NCBI GenBank assembly: GCA_029339505.1
Contig: JAQISU010000119.1
Coordinates: 2,085,001 to 2,149,000 of the forward strand
Direction: 5' to 3'
Origin: Unio delphinus
Taxonomy: Eukaryota; Mollusca; Bivalvia; Unionida; Unionidae
DNA: 64,000 nt
Each line of letters opens with the position of its first letter. Position 1 is the stretch's first letter. The notes beneath the pieces are model-generated. The model was not told where the DNA came from. It was given only the letters and a program-made list of their open reading frames with translations, and did not search any database. Of this stretch, positions 1 through 12,140 are shown piece after piece. Position numbers and translations under genes: made by a program.

Positions 1-113
1 TACATACATACATACATACATACATACATACATACATACATACATACATACATGCATGCATACATACATACATACATACATACATACATGCATACATAAA
101 TGCATGCATACCT
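1..113. repeat. (TACA)n microsatellite
   Basis: Nearly uninterrupted TACA tetranucleotide repeat with a few TGCA variants. It runs off the left edge of the window. No coding signal. Confidence 0.95.
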
Positions 114-116
114 ACC

Positions 117-209
<93 letters not shown>

Positions 210-231
210 TAATAGATAGATAGATAGATAT

Positions 232-326
<95 letters not shown>

Positions 327-345
327 TATAGATTGATAGACAGAT
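114..345. repeat. (TAGA)n microsatellite
   Basis: TAGA/GATA tetranucleotide tract. Any reading frame here is a low-complexity artefact. The tract abuts the dispersed repeat that follows. The inverted partner of that repeat (54650-56010) carries the complementary TCTA tract at the matching end, so the tract belongs to the repeat family. Confidence 0.95.
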
Positions 346-1412
346 AGATCAATAAACACTGGTGCACATAATTGTTGTAAGCTGAAAATGAGTTAATACA
401 GAAATGAATTGTATTAAATCTCATTCAGACTAGGTACCACACATTTTGTACTATAATGAGTGAACACAAAGTTCCGCATTCATTGGAATACATCTCTCCA
501 TACATTAACGACTTCATGGCGTATATAATTACATTTTCGAAATGTGCACGCAGCATAATATCATATAACATTTCCTTGTGATTATTTTAAAGTGGATACT
601 TTGTTGTACGTTGGGATATTTTACACTAATTTACACATTTAACCAGCATGTATTTCGAAATAGAGATCACAATAAAATAAAATTTAACGGCGGATCACTT
701 GCACCTGTAATGAAAATATTATTCGCTGTGCACGATAAAGATGGTGAGCAGAAAAAGGTACCATCAAATAAACATCCCCATCCCATCCAAAAACTGTATT
801 GAAACAAGATCCAATATTGCGTGAGGTTGAATTAATAGTATTAGATTGACATTTAAAACTTTAACAAAATCGAGTTGGAAAAGAATATTTGAAACTTTAT
901 AATGGAATGGCTAATTGTGACACAAATTTAGATGTACATGTTATCAACAGTCGCTCTGACCAAAGCACTATTACAAGGCTGCAACATATAAACATATGCT
1001 AGTTTCACTGAAAGTAGTTTTCAAACTTGTCTTAACTCTGTGTGGGTCGTCGAAAATACGGGAATATGGCAACTTATTCAAGTACAGCGATATATACGCT
1101 ATATTTAGCTATAGCTGCATGAATATATTTAAATAAATAAATAAATATATTTAGGAGATATTTAAATATCTCATTAATCATTTTGACAATAATGTCGGCA
1201 ACTTCTTCAAGTACATTTCTGTATACGTTATGTTTTGTTATAGCTGCGTGACAACTAAATAAATATATGTAGACGATATTTAAATATCTCATAAATCATA
1301 TTGAATATTGTATAATGACATAAACTTATTGTTTAGCTATTCACGGTTCCTCATGCAAATTGATAAGTTGGATGTTTTCGTTTTCAGTTTCTTTTTTCTC
1401 TAAAACATTGAT
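114..1412 (+). repeat. Dispersed repeat, inverted copy A (partner 54650-56010)
   Basis: Read forward, this segment matches the reverse complement of 54650-56010 over most of its length. Shared landmarks are the tetranucleotide tract, the sequence following it, an open stretch at 578-802 (its counterpart is 55406-55630 on the minus strand, both containing FNGGSL and DKDGEQ), and the final stretch around 1330-1410. Copy B has about 270 bp that copy A lacks. Copy A carries an internal duplication around 1140-1290. The open stretches are short and unrecognised, so I treat this as a non-autonomous dispersed repeat of unknown class. Confidence 0.75.
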
Positions 1413-1440
1413 TAAATTGTGTTACCCTCTTTAAATAAAG

Positions 1441-1487
<47 letters not shown>
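1413..1487 (+). mobile_element. 3' tail of a non-LTR retrotransposon (5'-truncated copy)
   Basis: The short stretch ending TTTAAATAAAGTC and its following (ATT)n tail are nearly identical to the 3' end of the retrotransposon that finishes at 4463. This is a severely 5'-truncated copy of that element. An A/T trinucleotide tail is typical of the CR1/jockey-like clade. Confidence 0.7.
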
Positions 1488-1489
<2 letters not shown>

Positions 1490-1860
1490 AGTTATCACAT
1501 ACTATGCTTTCTTGTGAGTATTTGTGTTCGACACTGTACAGCTTTACAGTAATCACATGATAAGCTTTCTTGTGAGAAGTCGTATTCAACACTGTACAAC
1601 TTTACAGTCATCCCATGATATGCTTTCTTGTGAGTAATTGTAGTCAACACTGTAAAACGTTACAGTCATCCCATGATATGCTTTCTTGTGAGTAATTGTA
1701 TTCAACACTGTACAACATTACAGTCATCAAATGATATGCTTTCATGTGAGTAATTGTATTCAACACTGTACAACTTTACAGTCATCCCATGATATGCTTT
1801 CTTGTGAGTAGTTGTATCAAACACTGTACAAGTTTACACTCTGACCATTTGCAAATTTTG
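1488..1860 (+). repeat. 58-bp minisatellite, about six copies
   Basis: About six tandem copies of a 58-bp unit, recognisable by CATGATATGCTTTCTTGTGAG and ACACTGTACAACTTTACAG. Related arrays lie at 2190-2305 and 4464-4715. This array and the one at 4464 both end in the same flank (CTGACCATTTGCAA), and both start directly after an ATT tail. Confidence 0.9.
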
Positions 1861-2189
1861 AAGTGTATCATACATCATGTGTACGTATCAGACAGATTGA
1901 AGTAAATTTACTTAGGATTGCAACTCATTGAAGGTAGTTTAATTACACTTATCAAGGTCCAGATTATCTATTGTTGATTCTATCATGTAGGTCACCAATT
2001 TTCAAGGACAGTAAAATGAAAATATATTCATGCATCATGACATACTATAATGCTCATATAAAAACTTGTATTATCCAATTTAAAAGATCAATGTTATTTG
2101 TCTTGGTACCTAATAACAGTTTAAAAAAATACCAAGAAAGTGTATTTCATGATATATTGTACCACTATCAATATTATATCTGCATAATT
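1861..2189. other. Unique spacer between minisatellite arrays
   Basis: AT-rich sequence separating two minisatellite arrays. I see no gene, RNA or regulatory feature. Confidence 0.5.
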
Positions 2190-2305
2190 AACAGTCATCC
2201 CATGATTTGCTTTCTTGTGAGTAGTTGTACCCATCACTGCACAATTGTATTGTCATCCCATGACATGCTTTCTGGTGAGTAGTTGTATAAAACACTGTAT
2301 AACGT
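2190..2305 (+). repeat. 58-bp minisatellite, two copies
   Basis: Two diverged copies of the 58-bp unit lie immediately upstream of the retrotransposon open frames. They could be the target in which the element sits, or promoter monomers at its 5' end. Confidence 0.8.
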
Positions 2306-4415
2306 TATTTATGGATGTAGTCTCTAAGCATGCACCACTGAAAGTACATCGAGTAAAGAATGAAATCCAACGTAATTGGCTTACTACTGGAATACTAGAT
2401 GCTATGAAAATACGAGACCAATTCAAAGCTAGGGGAAACCAAGCAAAATATAAAGTATGGAGAAATAAAATAATAAGCATTATTAAAATAGCTAAAAAGT
2501 CGTAGTATCAGTCATTGCTTGAAAACAAAAAGAGCAACACAATCTCCATTTTGAAAGTATTAAATGAACACACTGGAGGTACACACAAGAATCAGACAAG
2601 TAAAATTGACTCACTTATGGTAAATGACACCATAATCACTGATGAAATTGATATTGCAAATGTTTTCAATGGTTTTTTCACCAGTATCTCCACAAAGTTA
2701 AAAGAACAAGTGATAGAAAACAACTTTAGTGAACTGAAAAAGTTCTGCAGCAGCAAAATCTCTAAGGAAGTATGTTACTCTATCCCACCAGTATAAAAAA
2801 TCTTTGTTAAAAAATGGCGCAGTGAACTTGTTACCAAGAAAGCTACAGGACTGGACCAGATTGGTCCAAGACGCATTAAATCTTCAGCCTTTGCTATTTT
2901 AGATAGGATAACATTCATGATCAATAATAAGTATTGCAACCTCATCTGTCCCCTAAATATGGAAAACTGCATAAGTAACTCCTATTGACAAATCTGGATC
3001 TCAGAAAGATGCTGATAACTACCGACCAATCTCAATACTACCAAACTTGTCAAAATTGATTGAAAAACATGTCCATGACTTATTCATGTCATAGTTAACG
3101 AAACACTTGCTGTTACACCCTAATCAATCAGGCTTTAGACAGAAACATGCACGTGAGACCGCCTTGATCTCCCTAACTGATAAATGGCTTCAAGCCCTTC
3201 ACCAAGGTAAAATAATAGGATCTGTGTTTGTAGATTTTAGGAAAGCATTTGACATGGTGGATCATGAAATCCTTTTGAAGAAACTAAATATCTACCAATG
3301 CGATGAAAAAATAGTTAGATGGTTTACTTCATACTTAAGTGAGAGAACACAACATGTTTATATAAATAACGTTCTGTCTGAACCTGAAACAATTAGATAT
3401 GGAGTACCACAAGGCTCAATTCTAGGTCCATTACTATTTATTTTTTTTATTAAGGACCTACCACTTTTACTAAGAGACTCGATATCATCTACAGATCTCT
3501 ATGTAGATGATACAACATTATCAGACATCCAAAACACAAAGCATGAACTCGAAATTTCTTTACCGAATGCATTAAACAAGCTGGAAAACTGGTGTACATG
3601 TAATGGCATGGTAGTAAATACTGGTAAAGGTAAAATGTTACTTATCTCAACAAGGTAAAAAAGCAAAAAAATCTTGATAGCAATGAACTATGTCTGACAT
3701 GGAAGGATTCAAATTTGAAAATGGTCTGTCACAACAGACTACTTGGTGTTTTGGTAGATAATAATCTATCGTGGACTGATCATATCAAACATATCAGTAA
3801 AAATGTCATTTCAAGTTTATGGCTTCTCAGTAGGATAAAATATTTTCTCCCCGAAAGGCACAGAAAACTATTTTATAACAGTTACATACAATCGTAATTA
3901 GACTACTGTAATACAGTATGGGGTAATTCAAATGATAAAAAACATATCAAAGTTGGACGATCTTCAGAAAAGAGCATCTAGGTTAATATCAAACCAGAAA
4001 GAAAGCAAGGAAAATTTAGCTGGTAAGTTAAAAATATTACTTATTAAAGACCGAATCTGTTTAAGAAAAGCCAAATTAATGTACATGATATCCAATAATA
4101 GTACTCCTGAATATTTGCAATACCTATTCCGATATAGGCTACCTGGTAATACACGCCACCTGCAATCAATATCTACAAAACAGTATAAGATTCCCAAACC
4201 AAATAAGGAATTATACAAGAAAAGTTTCCAATGCTCTGGAACTTTGCTCTGGAATAGTATTCCAGTTGAGATTTGAAATGCCCACTCTATTTCCATCTTC
4301 CAAACCCAATATATTCAGTGGCCTCTGAGATGCTGCTAAATTAAATAAATTCCTTGTATGAGGGCCTCAAGGTAGATTAGTTTGTAGCTAGTTGTGTTAC
4401 CCTCTTTAAATAAAG

Positions 4416-4463
<48 letters not shown>
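2306..4463 (+). mobile_element. Decayed non-LTR (CR1/jockey-like) retrotransposon
   Basis: A relic of a non-LTR retrotransposon with no long terminal repeats and an (ATT)n tail at 4420-4463. In order it holds the linker that normally follows the endonuclease (2305-2505), a palm N-terminal part (2515-2796), the reverse transcriptase core (3107-3658) and C-terminal domain pieces (3715-3897, 3932-4276). The endonuclease itself is missing, so the copy is 5'-truncated. Several stop codons and frameshifts break the frame, and it cannot encode a full protein. Confidence 0.9.
3107..3658 (+). pseudogene. Reverse transcriptase core of the non-LTR element
   Basis: The open 183-codon stretch carries reverse transcriptase landmarks: SGFRQKH near the start, a catalytic-Asp motif VDFRKAFD, GVPQGSILGPLLF, and the YVDD box with its two catalytic aspartates. 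This is an RNA-dependent DNA polymerase that would copy the element RNA at a nicked chromosomal site. The frame is closed upstream and at 3658, so it is a fragment. The motif wording is typical of CR1/jockey-group elements of invertebrates. Confidence 0.92.
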
Positions 4464-4464
<1 letters not shown>

Positions 4465-4715
4465 AGTCATCACATAATATGCATTCTTGTGAGTATTTGT
4501 ATTCAACACTGTACAGCTTTACAGTCATCCCATGAAATGATTGCTTGTGAGTAGTTGTATTCAACACTGTACAACGTTACAGTCATCCCATAATATGCTT
4601 TCTTGTGAGTAATTGTATTCAACACTGTACAACTTTACAGTCATCCCATGATATGCTTTTTTGTGAGTAGTTGTACCCAACACTGTACAACTTTACAGTC
4701 TGACCATTTGCAACT
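4464..4715 (+). repeat. 58-bp minisatellite, about four copies
   Basis: The same 58-bp unit as at 1488-1860. It resumes directly after the retrotransposon tail and ends in the same CTGACCATTTGCAA flank. Confidence 0.9.
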
Positions 4716-4879
4716 TTCATTATTGTAGCAACAAACAAATGGTCGCATGCCAATATACATATATTTCTCGCCAGGTGTTTAACTAAAACCAATATCAAAC
4801 TGAATATGCTTAAATCCTTGATATCTGACAATGTTTTATATTTGCCAATTTCATTGTTCTGTATGTTCACATATACATA

Positions 4880-5015
4880 CATAAATACTAGATATACCAT
4901 ATTCTGGGCCCACATATATATCATAACTAGATATACATACCATATACAGGGCCCACATATATATCAGAACTAGATATACATACCATATGCGGGGCCCACA
5001 TATATATATCATAAC
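4880..5015 (+). repeat. Short tandem repeat, three units of about 57 bp
   Basis: Three units containing GGGCCCACATATATATC followed by AACTAGATATACATACC. The GGGCCC palindrome is conserved in all three. No coding content. Confidence 0.8.
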
Positions 5016-5689
5016 CGAACACTGACCAATCCATACGTACGTGGCCGAAGACTAGCGAATGATCGTAGAAATCCCCTTGTAGCTATTTTAACTAATATTG
5101 CTATTTATAGTCTAAGTTATTTCTGTCGGGTCTCTTAAGTACTGTATTGCAATGTAATGGACATTAATGGGGACAAAAATACAATATTACAAAAGAAATT
5201 ACAGCAATGCACATGAAAGATTATGATTAATGACATAATGGACATACGTAGAAGCAGAGAGGATGAACCAGCCTTCTTTTTATTTTTTTTTTATATTTAT
5301 TTTTTATAAGAGTTTATTTGTTAAATAAGACCCTTTCCTACAACCGAACAATATAACGACAACAACGTCAAACGAATATTTTAATAAAACACAGAGTTTC
5401 TTTATTTTCGTCGTTATTTTTTCGATCGTTGAAAAGATTTTATTTACCCGAGGGCACCTCTAATTGAGGTCACACACTTCCTGCTGCTACGGTTTTATCC
5501 AAATATCTTATCAATTCCTGTATGACTGTTGATGTTGCTACAACTTAAAGCATATCATATATCAATAGCGGTAGGAGAATAATTAACAACTAGATTGGCA
5601 CGATAAAGATCAGCATCAATTCAGAAATTTATCCCAGTCCGTGATTCTGTCAGACAATGATTGCTTCAACGACAAGAATTTCAAGTTGA
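5016..5689. other. No recognisable feature
   Basis: AT-rich sequence with a T-rich run near 5277-5310. I see no gene or structured repeat. It may include decayed upstream sequence of the viral relic that follows. Confidence 0.4.
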
Positions 5690-6560
5690 TTTTGCAGAAG
5701 TTTATTTAAGCCCGTTACTACTGAAGAAGTTGTATTTGGAAAGGAAAATGAAGAAGAAAAAGGGGTCTTCTTCCTGAACTTGAAAAAAAATAGCAAAAAC
5801 AACTAAACAAACAAAAAGATTTTACTAGATCTTCCAACTGATATAGCTGATGCACAAAAACAACATCAAGCAGTTGCTGCACAACCACAACAACAAGCAG
5901 TCGATGACATTACCAGAGAAGAAGCGCCTAAAGAAAAAGAATATAAAGAAATTACAACATCTGAAAGATTTACTGATGAGGCGATTAATGCAATTTAAAA
6001 CAATGATAATTTGGATGATCTAGCTTTTTGCAATTGTGGGTTTTAGTCGCGAAGAAATATATCTAAAACCGGTATATAATAAATCTTTAAGCAGAAAAAA
6101 CTAGTTTAGGTGGATATATTTAATAAAATATAATAAAGATTATATTTCATCTAAAGATCCATCATAAATATTATACAGGGGAAAATAGGATTTTGAAATA
6201 ATTGTTCATATTGAGCAATATTTCAGCTCACAATATCAACTTCCTCCGCCGTCATGCGAACCTTTCCCGCCGAAACAGAAAAAAATCAAAATCTTCTTGA
6301 AAAATATGAAAGAAAATTTTTATAATGCGCCTGGTGCTGCTGATAATACTATTTCCTCCATATGTCAAGAGGAAGTGGTCTTGTTGATTGTTCTAATAAT
6401 TTTCTCTCTGACATAGCACGATTAGAATTTCTCATAAAAAAAATATAAGCTGGAAATAACTCCCACAAAATTACTAATGAAGCCGCTGATATTTGTCAAC
6501 GATTATTTCAAAGCGGTATCAAGGATATCGGCGTATATCAGTAATTTATTTATGACCTCG
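5690..6560 (+). pseudogene. Relic of the viral coiled-coil virion gene (fragment P1)
   Basis: Not named by any family I know, but it is a degraded copy of the gene at 37949-38958 (-). The best match is around 6390-6545, where the forward frame gives NEAADICQRLF (6476-6508) against NEAADICRRFF in the other copy, followed by a similar IxDIGVY/IxFIDVY stretch. Upstream, 5820-6000 encodes a Q- and E-rich, probably coiled-coil segment. Several stops and frameshifts break it. The pVI-like gene that normally follows is absent; a palindrome like the viral terminus follows instead, so this fragment is rearranged. Confidence 0.65.
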
Positions 6561-6576
6561 TTGATGGTTATCATAG

Positions 6577-6668
6577 TGACTAATTGTCTGATTAGATATA
6601 AACGAGTTAATGCTCCATTTGGCAAAAGGAGACTTAAAATTAGTTGTTTAATATCTAACTCAATTAGA
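6577..6668. repeat. Imperfect palindrome resembling the viral element end
   Basis: The centre (about 6612-6637) reads CTCCATTTGGCAAAAGGAG, a stem-loop. It matches, in reverse orientation, the hairpin at 24011-24037 at the end of element 1. The flanks form a second, outer inverted repeat: CTAATTG...GATATAAAC on the left, and its approximate complement before 6668. The outer arms differ from those of element 1, but the architecture is the same. Confidence 0.6.
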
Positions 6669-6688
6669 GATGGTTTGTCCGCGTCCTC

Positions 6689-6689
<1 letters not shown>

Positions 6690-6777
<88 letters not shown>
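6690..6777. repeat. (TA)n microsatellite
   Basis: Pure TA dinucleotide tract. Open frames across it on both strands are low-complexity artefacts. Confidence 0.95.
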
Positions 6778-6780
<3 letters not shown>

Positions 6781-6927
6781 ATTTTACCAATGGTGAGAGA
6801 GCTTCGACCAAATTATTGCATCATGAATACTCACAAAATGAACATTCTTCTAGGATAAAATTTATTAAAACTCTATTTTCACATAGAGAAAGACAACGCG
6901 TTATTTGATTATTACTGTAAGGATCCG

Positions 6928-6930
<3 letters not shown>

Positions 6931-7025
<95 letters not shown>

Positions 7026-7030
7026 GTGTG
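6931..7030. repeat. (CA)n followed by (TA)n
   Basis: CA dinucleotide tract with one interruption, passing into a short TA tract. Confidence 0.95.
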
Positions 7031-10000
7031 TGGTACTAACTGTGATATTCAGCATTCGAGTGAACATGTCAAACGGATTATCCTTAACTTGCAAACGTAC
7101 ATAGAGATCTTGAGGTCGAACTATTTTAGGAAGTTTTATTGATTTGCATTGGAGATATAACACGTTTCTATGCATCCCACAAGTGGAAAGAGTTTAAGAA
7201 AATGATCTAAGTATTGATGAGAATCGAAATTAGATGAGCAACAGATAAGTTCTACAAATAAACAAAGATTAAATATTTTAGAGAACGACACAAATTACGA
7301 CAATACTGTGATCTAAAAGTTAGATGTGATGTTTTATAACTCGAAGCTGAGTAGAAGATAATTGATTATTAGACAATAAACTCAAACATATAATAATACT
7401 CAAACAGATAATAAAATTATATTAATACTCTTTTGAGATGCAGTAAAATAAGGTGTACGTATACAAATCAGTTCGCAATATGAAATACTAAGACGTAACT
7501 AAAACAAACGAAATTCAATTAATATTACTTTGGAAACCGTTAGGTTTGTTTCATGTCATGCATTTAAACTTGTTGCATATTTAGAAGATGTAAGTATAGC
7601 TCTCAACGCAGTTTATTTATGATCACTGAGGTACATCTTTCCTACAGCACCCTTACATCAAGTATTTGAAATCACTAGTGTTGCCAACCATCGTAATTGA
7701 AAGGTAACTTCAGGTCATTCTCTTTAAGTTGTATTAAAGAAATAGCTAAGTCTTTAAAGGGTGACCCCATTCCTTTGTCATCATAAAAACGCTGCATTTC
7801 ATTATCCCACTTTCACGTACAGCGAAAAAGAGGTCAACACTATTATGATGTCAAATCACTAGTTGTTAGACTATGTTGTATATATACTTGTTCACAACAA
7901 AATTCTAATTCTATTGCAGATAATGGAAGACGTCAAATAAAGAACAAATGATCTTTAATACATGTTGTAAAATTGGTCATATATATGTGCTTTAACAAAT
8001 ATTGTTGGCGTTTAGAATATCTTCGACTACAAACGTCCTAGTAATCAAAAGTCCTAGGCCTCCTAAACAGAACATTACTGTTTATCTATGTCATATTGCA
8101 TGCTATTTATCGCGGTTTGTGTAGAAATACTGCTATCCAAACTTGTCCTTGTTTTCAAACACTATTAGTTTTAATCTGAATTGTTAATATTACACACTTG
8201 CTTTAAACATTACCCGTAAACATATTTTTATTAACATTGACAATACCATTATGTTAATGTTTCTTTCCTAATTTAATATAAATTTGTACCATGACCGAGG
8301 ATATATAACAAGCTAGATAATTGATTTAATACGAAAAGTTCTCCATCACCTGCAAATTTGTTTTTCACAGTACATATTTGCATATTTGCTGTATACTTTG
8401 CATTTATAATGCCATAAGGTATGGGTTAACTATAGGTGCCGTGTTGGAAACCCACGGTTATCTCATCGTATATATAGTTGTTGAAATGATGTGCTTAGTT
8501 GATATAATTGTAGACAGGTATACCTCATTCTTATTAACCATATTATTTATTGTTGGCCTTTTAGACCAATACACCAAATGTGTATCAGATGTTGGTTATT
8601 TATACTGTATGGTCCCAACATCTTTGGTGAGCGTTTTTCCGCGCGCGCTACTATCTTGATAGTTGAAGTTATATTTGCAGTCATTATTTCACTCAAGCCA
8701 GATTGTATTGTTCGTACCATTGTATATGCAGGAATTAATTATGTATACATGCACATCGAATTCCATTACATCCAGAATTTTTTGGAATAGATACATTGCA
8801 GATATGGGTACGTGTTTACTGGAAATGTTAAGGACTAAGTGTTGGTAGAATAATTATTCAATAAACTTAATGACTGATAGACATCTACAACACATTATGT
8901 AAAAAGCTCAATTACTAAACTTGATTATTTAAGTAACCAAAGCAACATGAATGGTATGCTTGTCTCAAGCCAGATGTAAAACTTTAATGTTTCACTTGCT
9001 TTTAAACATTGCAGACACTTTTAAGTCAACGATTGTATAACATTGTCAATTATCATGTTTTGCTTCTTTTATGGGGGGATAGGATACGGAGATGTAGAGC
9101 ACAGTCTTATTTGGTAAATCAAAAAACTAAATTTGACATTAAAAAACTGATGTATATTTTGCTTGCACTGTGCTGTGCTGGCGATATTCCAGTTAGAATT
9201 ATCGACGTCATGTTCTCTAATTCGCTTCAGAACGAGTTTAGCCAAACAGAAATAAAAGAATTTAGTTGAGTTTATTTTTTTCTACTATTGGATCTGAAGT
9301 TCATCATATATCGTATATGTTGAAATATACACTACCAGTTTGTAACAGTTGTGCAAAAAGGTTTTTATAGATATAATGTTTGTGTAAAACTTAAAATCGA
9401 GCTATTTTCCATTTCCCTACTCTTATATATATATCGTAAGAGGCCATTTTTCTGTGTAATTATTTAACACTTCGGGTTGATTCAAAAGGCATTATTAAAA
9501 ACAATATTATACCTAAAATCAAGATTTTTTCATAATCTTGAAGAAGTTTGTTTTAAACTCTTGTGCGGCAATTTTCGTTTTGTACGTGTTAAGGTACACA
9601 TATTATTCCAGCCAAGCTTACTGTTTGCAAGTGTATTGCATGAGGAATTCCGACGAATTTCGGACGAATGGCAAGGCACTGATTCCTAGTTTTGTTGTGA
9701 CGAACATGTCTCGACGTATCCACCAAATTCGGGCATTAGTTGCATATAATTGGGACAGATAAATATAGCATAACTTAGCCTACCCTTGAGTATGGATCAC
9801 TGTCATCTCATCTCTGCCAGGGTATGTTCGAGTCATGGGTTAGGCCACTGTTGATATAACCAAATGCTTGCCAGTAGCTTATCATGCGTCAGTGGTCACC
9901 TTCAGGTTTTCATTTGTTCTTCCTCAATTATATATACGGACGGCCACGACGTTAGACCGATTAACAACAACAATATATACTCGCAGAAAACAAGTAATGG

Positions 10001-10980
10001 ATGTGTTTATCACGTAGCCTAGTACAAATGGAATATTATTCTAGCCACGGTGAACGTCATCTCATAGCTTATATGGCTTTTATTTGACATTCTGGTCGGT
10101 AACCAAAGCAACGAGCAATGTAGTTGAGACGATATACTTATGTATTTAAGATGCATAAAACAAATATCTAGACGTATGAACCAACATAGATCAGACGTAA
10201 CAAATTAAATCCATCAATAATCTTCATCTCAAGTTGCCGCACATTTTAACAAGAGTTCCTATTGTTTTCAAGATTTATCCTTAACTAATAATGTTTTAGT
10301 TTATTCTGAGATGGGAAATGTGCTGAAGGAAACGTATAGGATTTACCGTCCGAATAGGGTGTATAATCATGAGACACATTCGTTGTTTAGTATGAGGTCA
10401 AACTCTCACTTTTCTGTCTCTCATTGTGCATGGTTGATATCGAGTTATGCGTGCAATGTACAGGTTTGGCACGAAAGAAGTAACACATATAATGGTATCA
10501 TAGTTTTTGCATAATAACTGTTTTTGTTAAGTGAATTCTAGCGCCCGTTTTTATGTATCAAGACACGAACAAATATTTACCTAGCTAAACGTTTGTATAC
10601 ATATGACACGTTTATATATCGACACCACTCACCTCCACATAAAACACACTATACCGTGCAATACCGTTCTCACAAGTACGGATAAGAATTTGTTTCATAA
10701 GTTTGTTCAAACCTGAATGTCAAACCGACACAAATATACGTCCCGCCAAGCTTTGATAATCCTGGCATTTATTTAGTACAATAATTTATCTGCGTGCCAA
10801 GTGGTTTCATATATGATAAAGACAGAACGATTAGAATGAAAAAGAAACTTTATCATTGTTGTTAAAATTTGATGTATAATATTGCGTGTAACCGGAATTT
10901 TTTGCTCGTTTCTGCTTGCCTGTCTTTTTTCCAACATTTTCTGAAGCCTTGTGGCACTTAAATGCTATGCTGCTGGCACT
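7031..10980. other. About 4 kb without a recognisable gene
   Basis: AT-rich sequence with many stops in all frames. The short open stretches at 8378-8848, 9009-9269, 9477-9762 and 10311-10514 show no motif I recognise, no signal peptide with a convincing start and no repeated counterpart elsewhere in the window. I take it as intergenic or intronic DNA. Confidence 0.5.
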
Positions 10981-10983
10981 GAT

Positions 10984-11271
10984 TTATCTGGATTCTTTTG
11001 CTGTATGTGGTTTTGCCAGCATTATTATGTGTATATGCCTGTCTTTCTCCATGTGTGACATATCATGCCATACTAGTTCTGGAATAACATGTTGTTCCAT
11101 TGAAGATGCTATTCGACAGTCTCCTTTGCTATAAATAGTACATCTAATTAACACAGTTTGGTTTTTAAAACTAGTTCCGATCACTTCAATAAGTTCAGGG
11201 AACTTGTTTCTGTCCCAATCAACTGCAGCTTTTAACATATGATTTATGGACACGCTGTTATTTTTGTCCAT
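10984..11271 (-). pseudogene. Unrecognised open stretch, 95 codons
   Basis: The minus frame is open for 95 codons with a natural-looking composition. It has hydrophilic and hydrophobic alternation, and the reading continues past 10984 into a lysine-rich tail if the frame is followed. I cannot assign a family. Two further overlapping open stretches lie just upstream on the same strand (11437-11697 and 11531-11800), so a decayed gene broken by frameshifts between 11800 and 10900 is possible. Chance is the alternative. Confidence 0.25.
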
Positions 11272-11828
11272 GGTACGCTGATTACTCCGTCGCGTAAAGT
11301 GCGGAAAACGTTAAGTGTTGATTTTGCCCAACATGAATCTTTGTCAATATGATTTGAAAACAGGCAATTGTTGTAAATGGGTTCCGAATTCTGACATCTG
11401 GAATCAAATTCCTTATCATTTCAGGCTAATATTATTTCATCTTATTTTTTTCCAAAAATGATTTGGAGTATTCGGGTACGGGGCCAGTTCACATGCATCA
11501 TTTTCTTGAAGATGTCGTCCGACATTGTCGTTAACATTTTGGTAAATATGAAAAAATATTGCATGCGGAAATTTTGCTTTCAGGGATTTCGTCATGATCT
11601 TTTGCTTCATCACGTCCAATGTTTGATCGCGCTTTGTGTCCAAATCGATCGGTAACGTATGAGAAAACTTTCCCGTAAGTTTCCTCTTCGGCATCAAAAT
11701 TGATCATGCATGGCCCAAACGTAAACGGAATATCGTAAGTTCTACTACTTATCACACATCGGCTTTTGTAGGAAAAGACTGTGACATAGAAATGTCTCAA
11801 GTTGAAATATATTCATCCTTGGCGATTC

Positions 11829-12140
11829 ATGATATGGATAAAATGGATAGGTCTACAACCAGTAATAATAACAAAAATGAAACACTTCCCACTAAACATG
11901 TCCAATGAAGATATCGAAAGCAGTAATGAAGTCATTACCTCTATTATAGCAATTAAGAGTAATGTGGAAACAGTAGAGGATATGAACAACATCCAGGATG
12001 ATTCAACTGTATCTTGTGATTTGTTGCCATATATTGGTGTCAGTAAATTTGATAAGGAGGATGCACAGCCAATTAATGAAGATAAAATGAATGAAAACGA
12101 CGAAGATGAGGATGAAGATTATTATGACGAACAAAGATGA
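11829..12140 (+). CDS. Small acidic open reading frame, unknown function
   Basis: Starting at the first ATG in frame (11829), the product is about 103 residues. A later ATG at 11901 (MSNEDIES) is an alternative start. The C-terminal third is strongly acidic and ends in a run of D, E and Y. It lies directly upstream of viral fragment P2 on the same strand, so it could be a viral accessory gene or unrelated host sequence. No homologous copy is visible beside fragment P4. The function is unknown, and real coding status is uncertain. Confidence 0.3.
   Translation: MIWIKWIGLQPVIITKMKHFPLNMSNEDIESSNEVITSIIAIKSNVETVEDMNNIQDDSTVSCDLLPYIGVSKFDKEDAQPINEDKMNENDEDEDEDYYDEQR

Noticed and set aside
6503..7175. 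Tyr/Ile and Cys/Val repeat frames
   Set aside because: They are translations of TA and CA microsatellites.
8378..8848. Overlapping hydrophobic open frames
   Set aside because: Three frames are open at once in AT-rich DNA, with no motif and no conserved copy.
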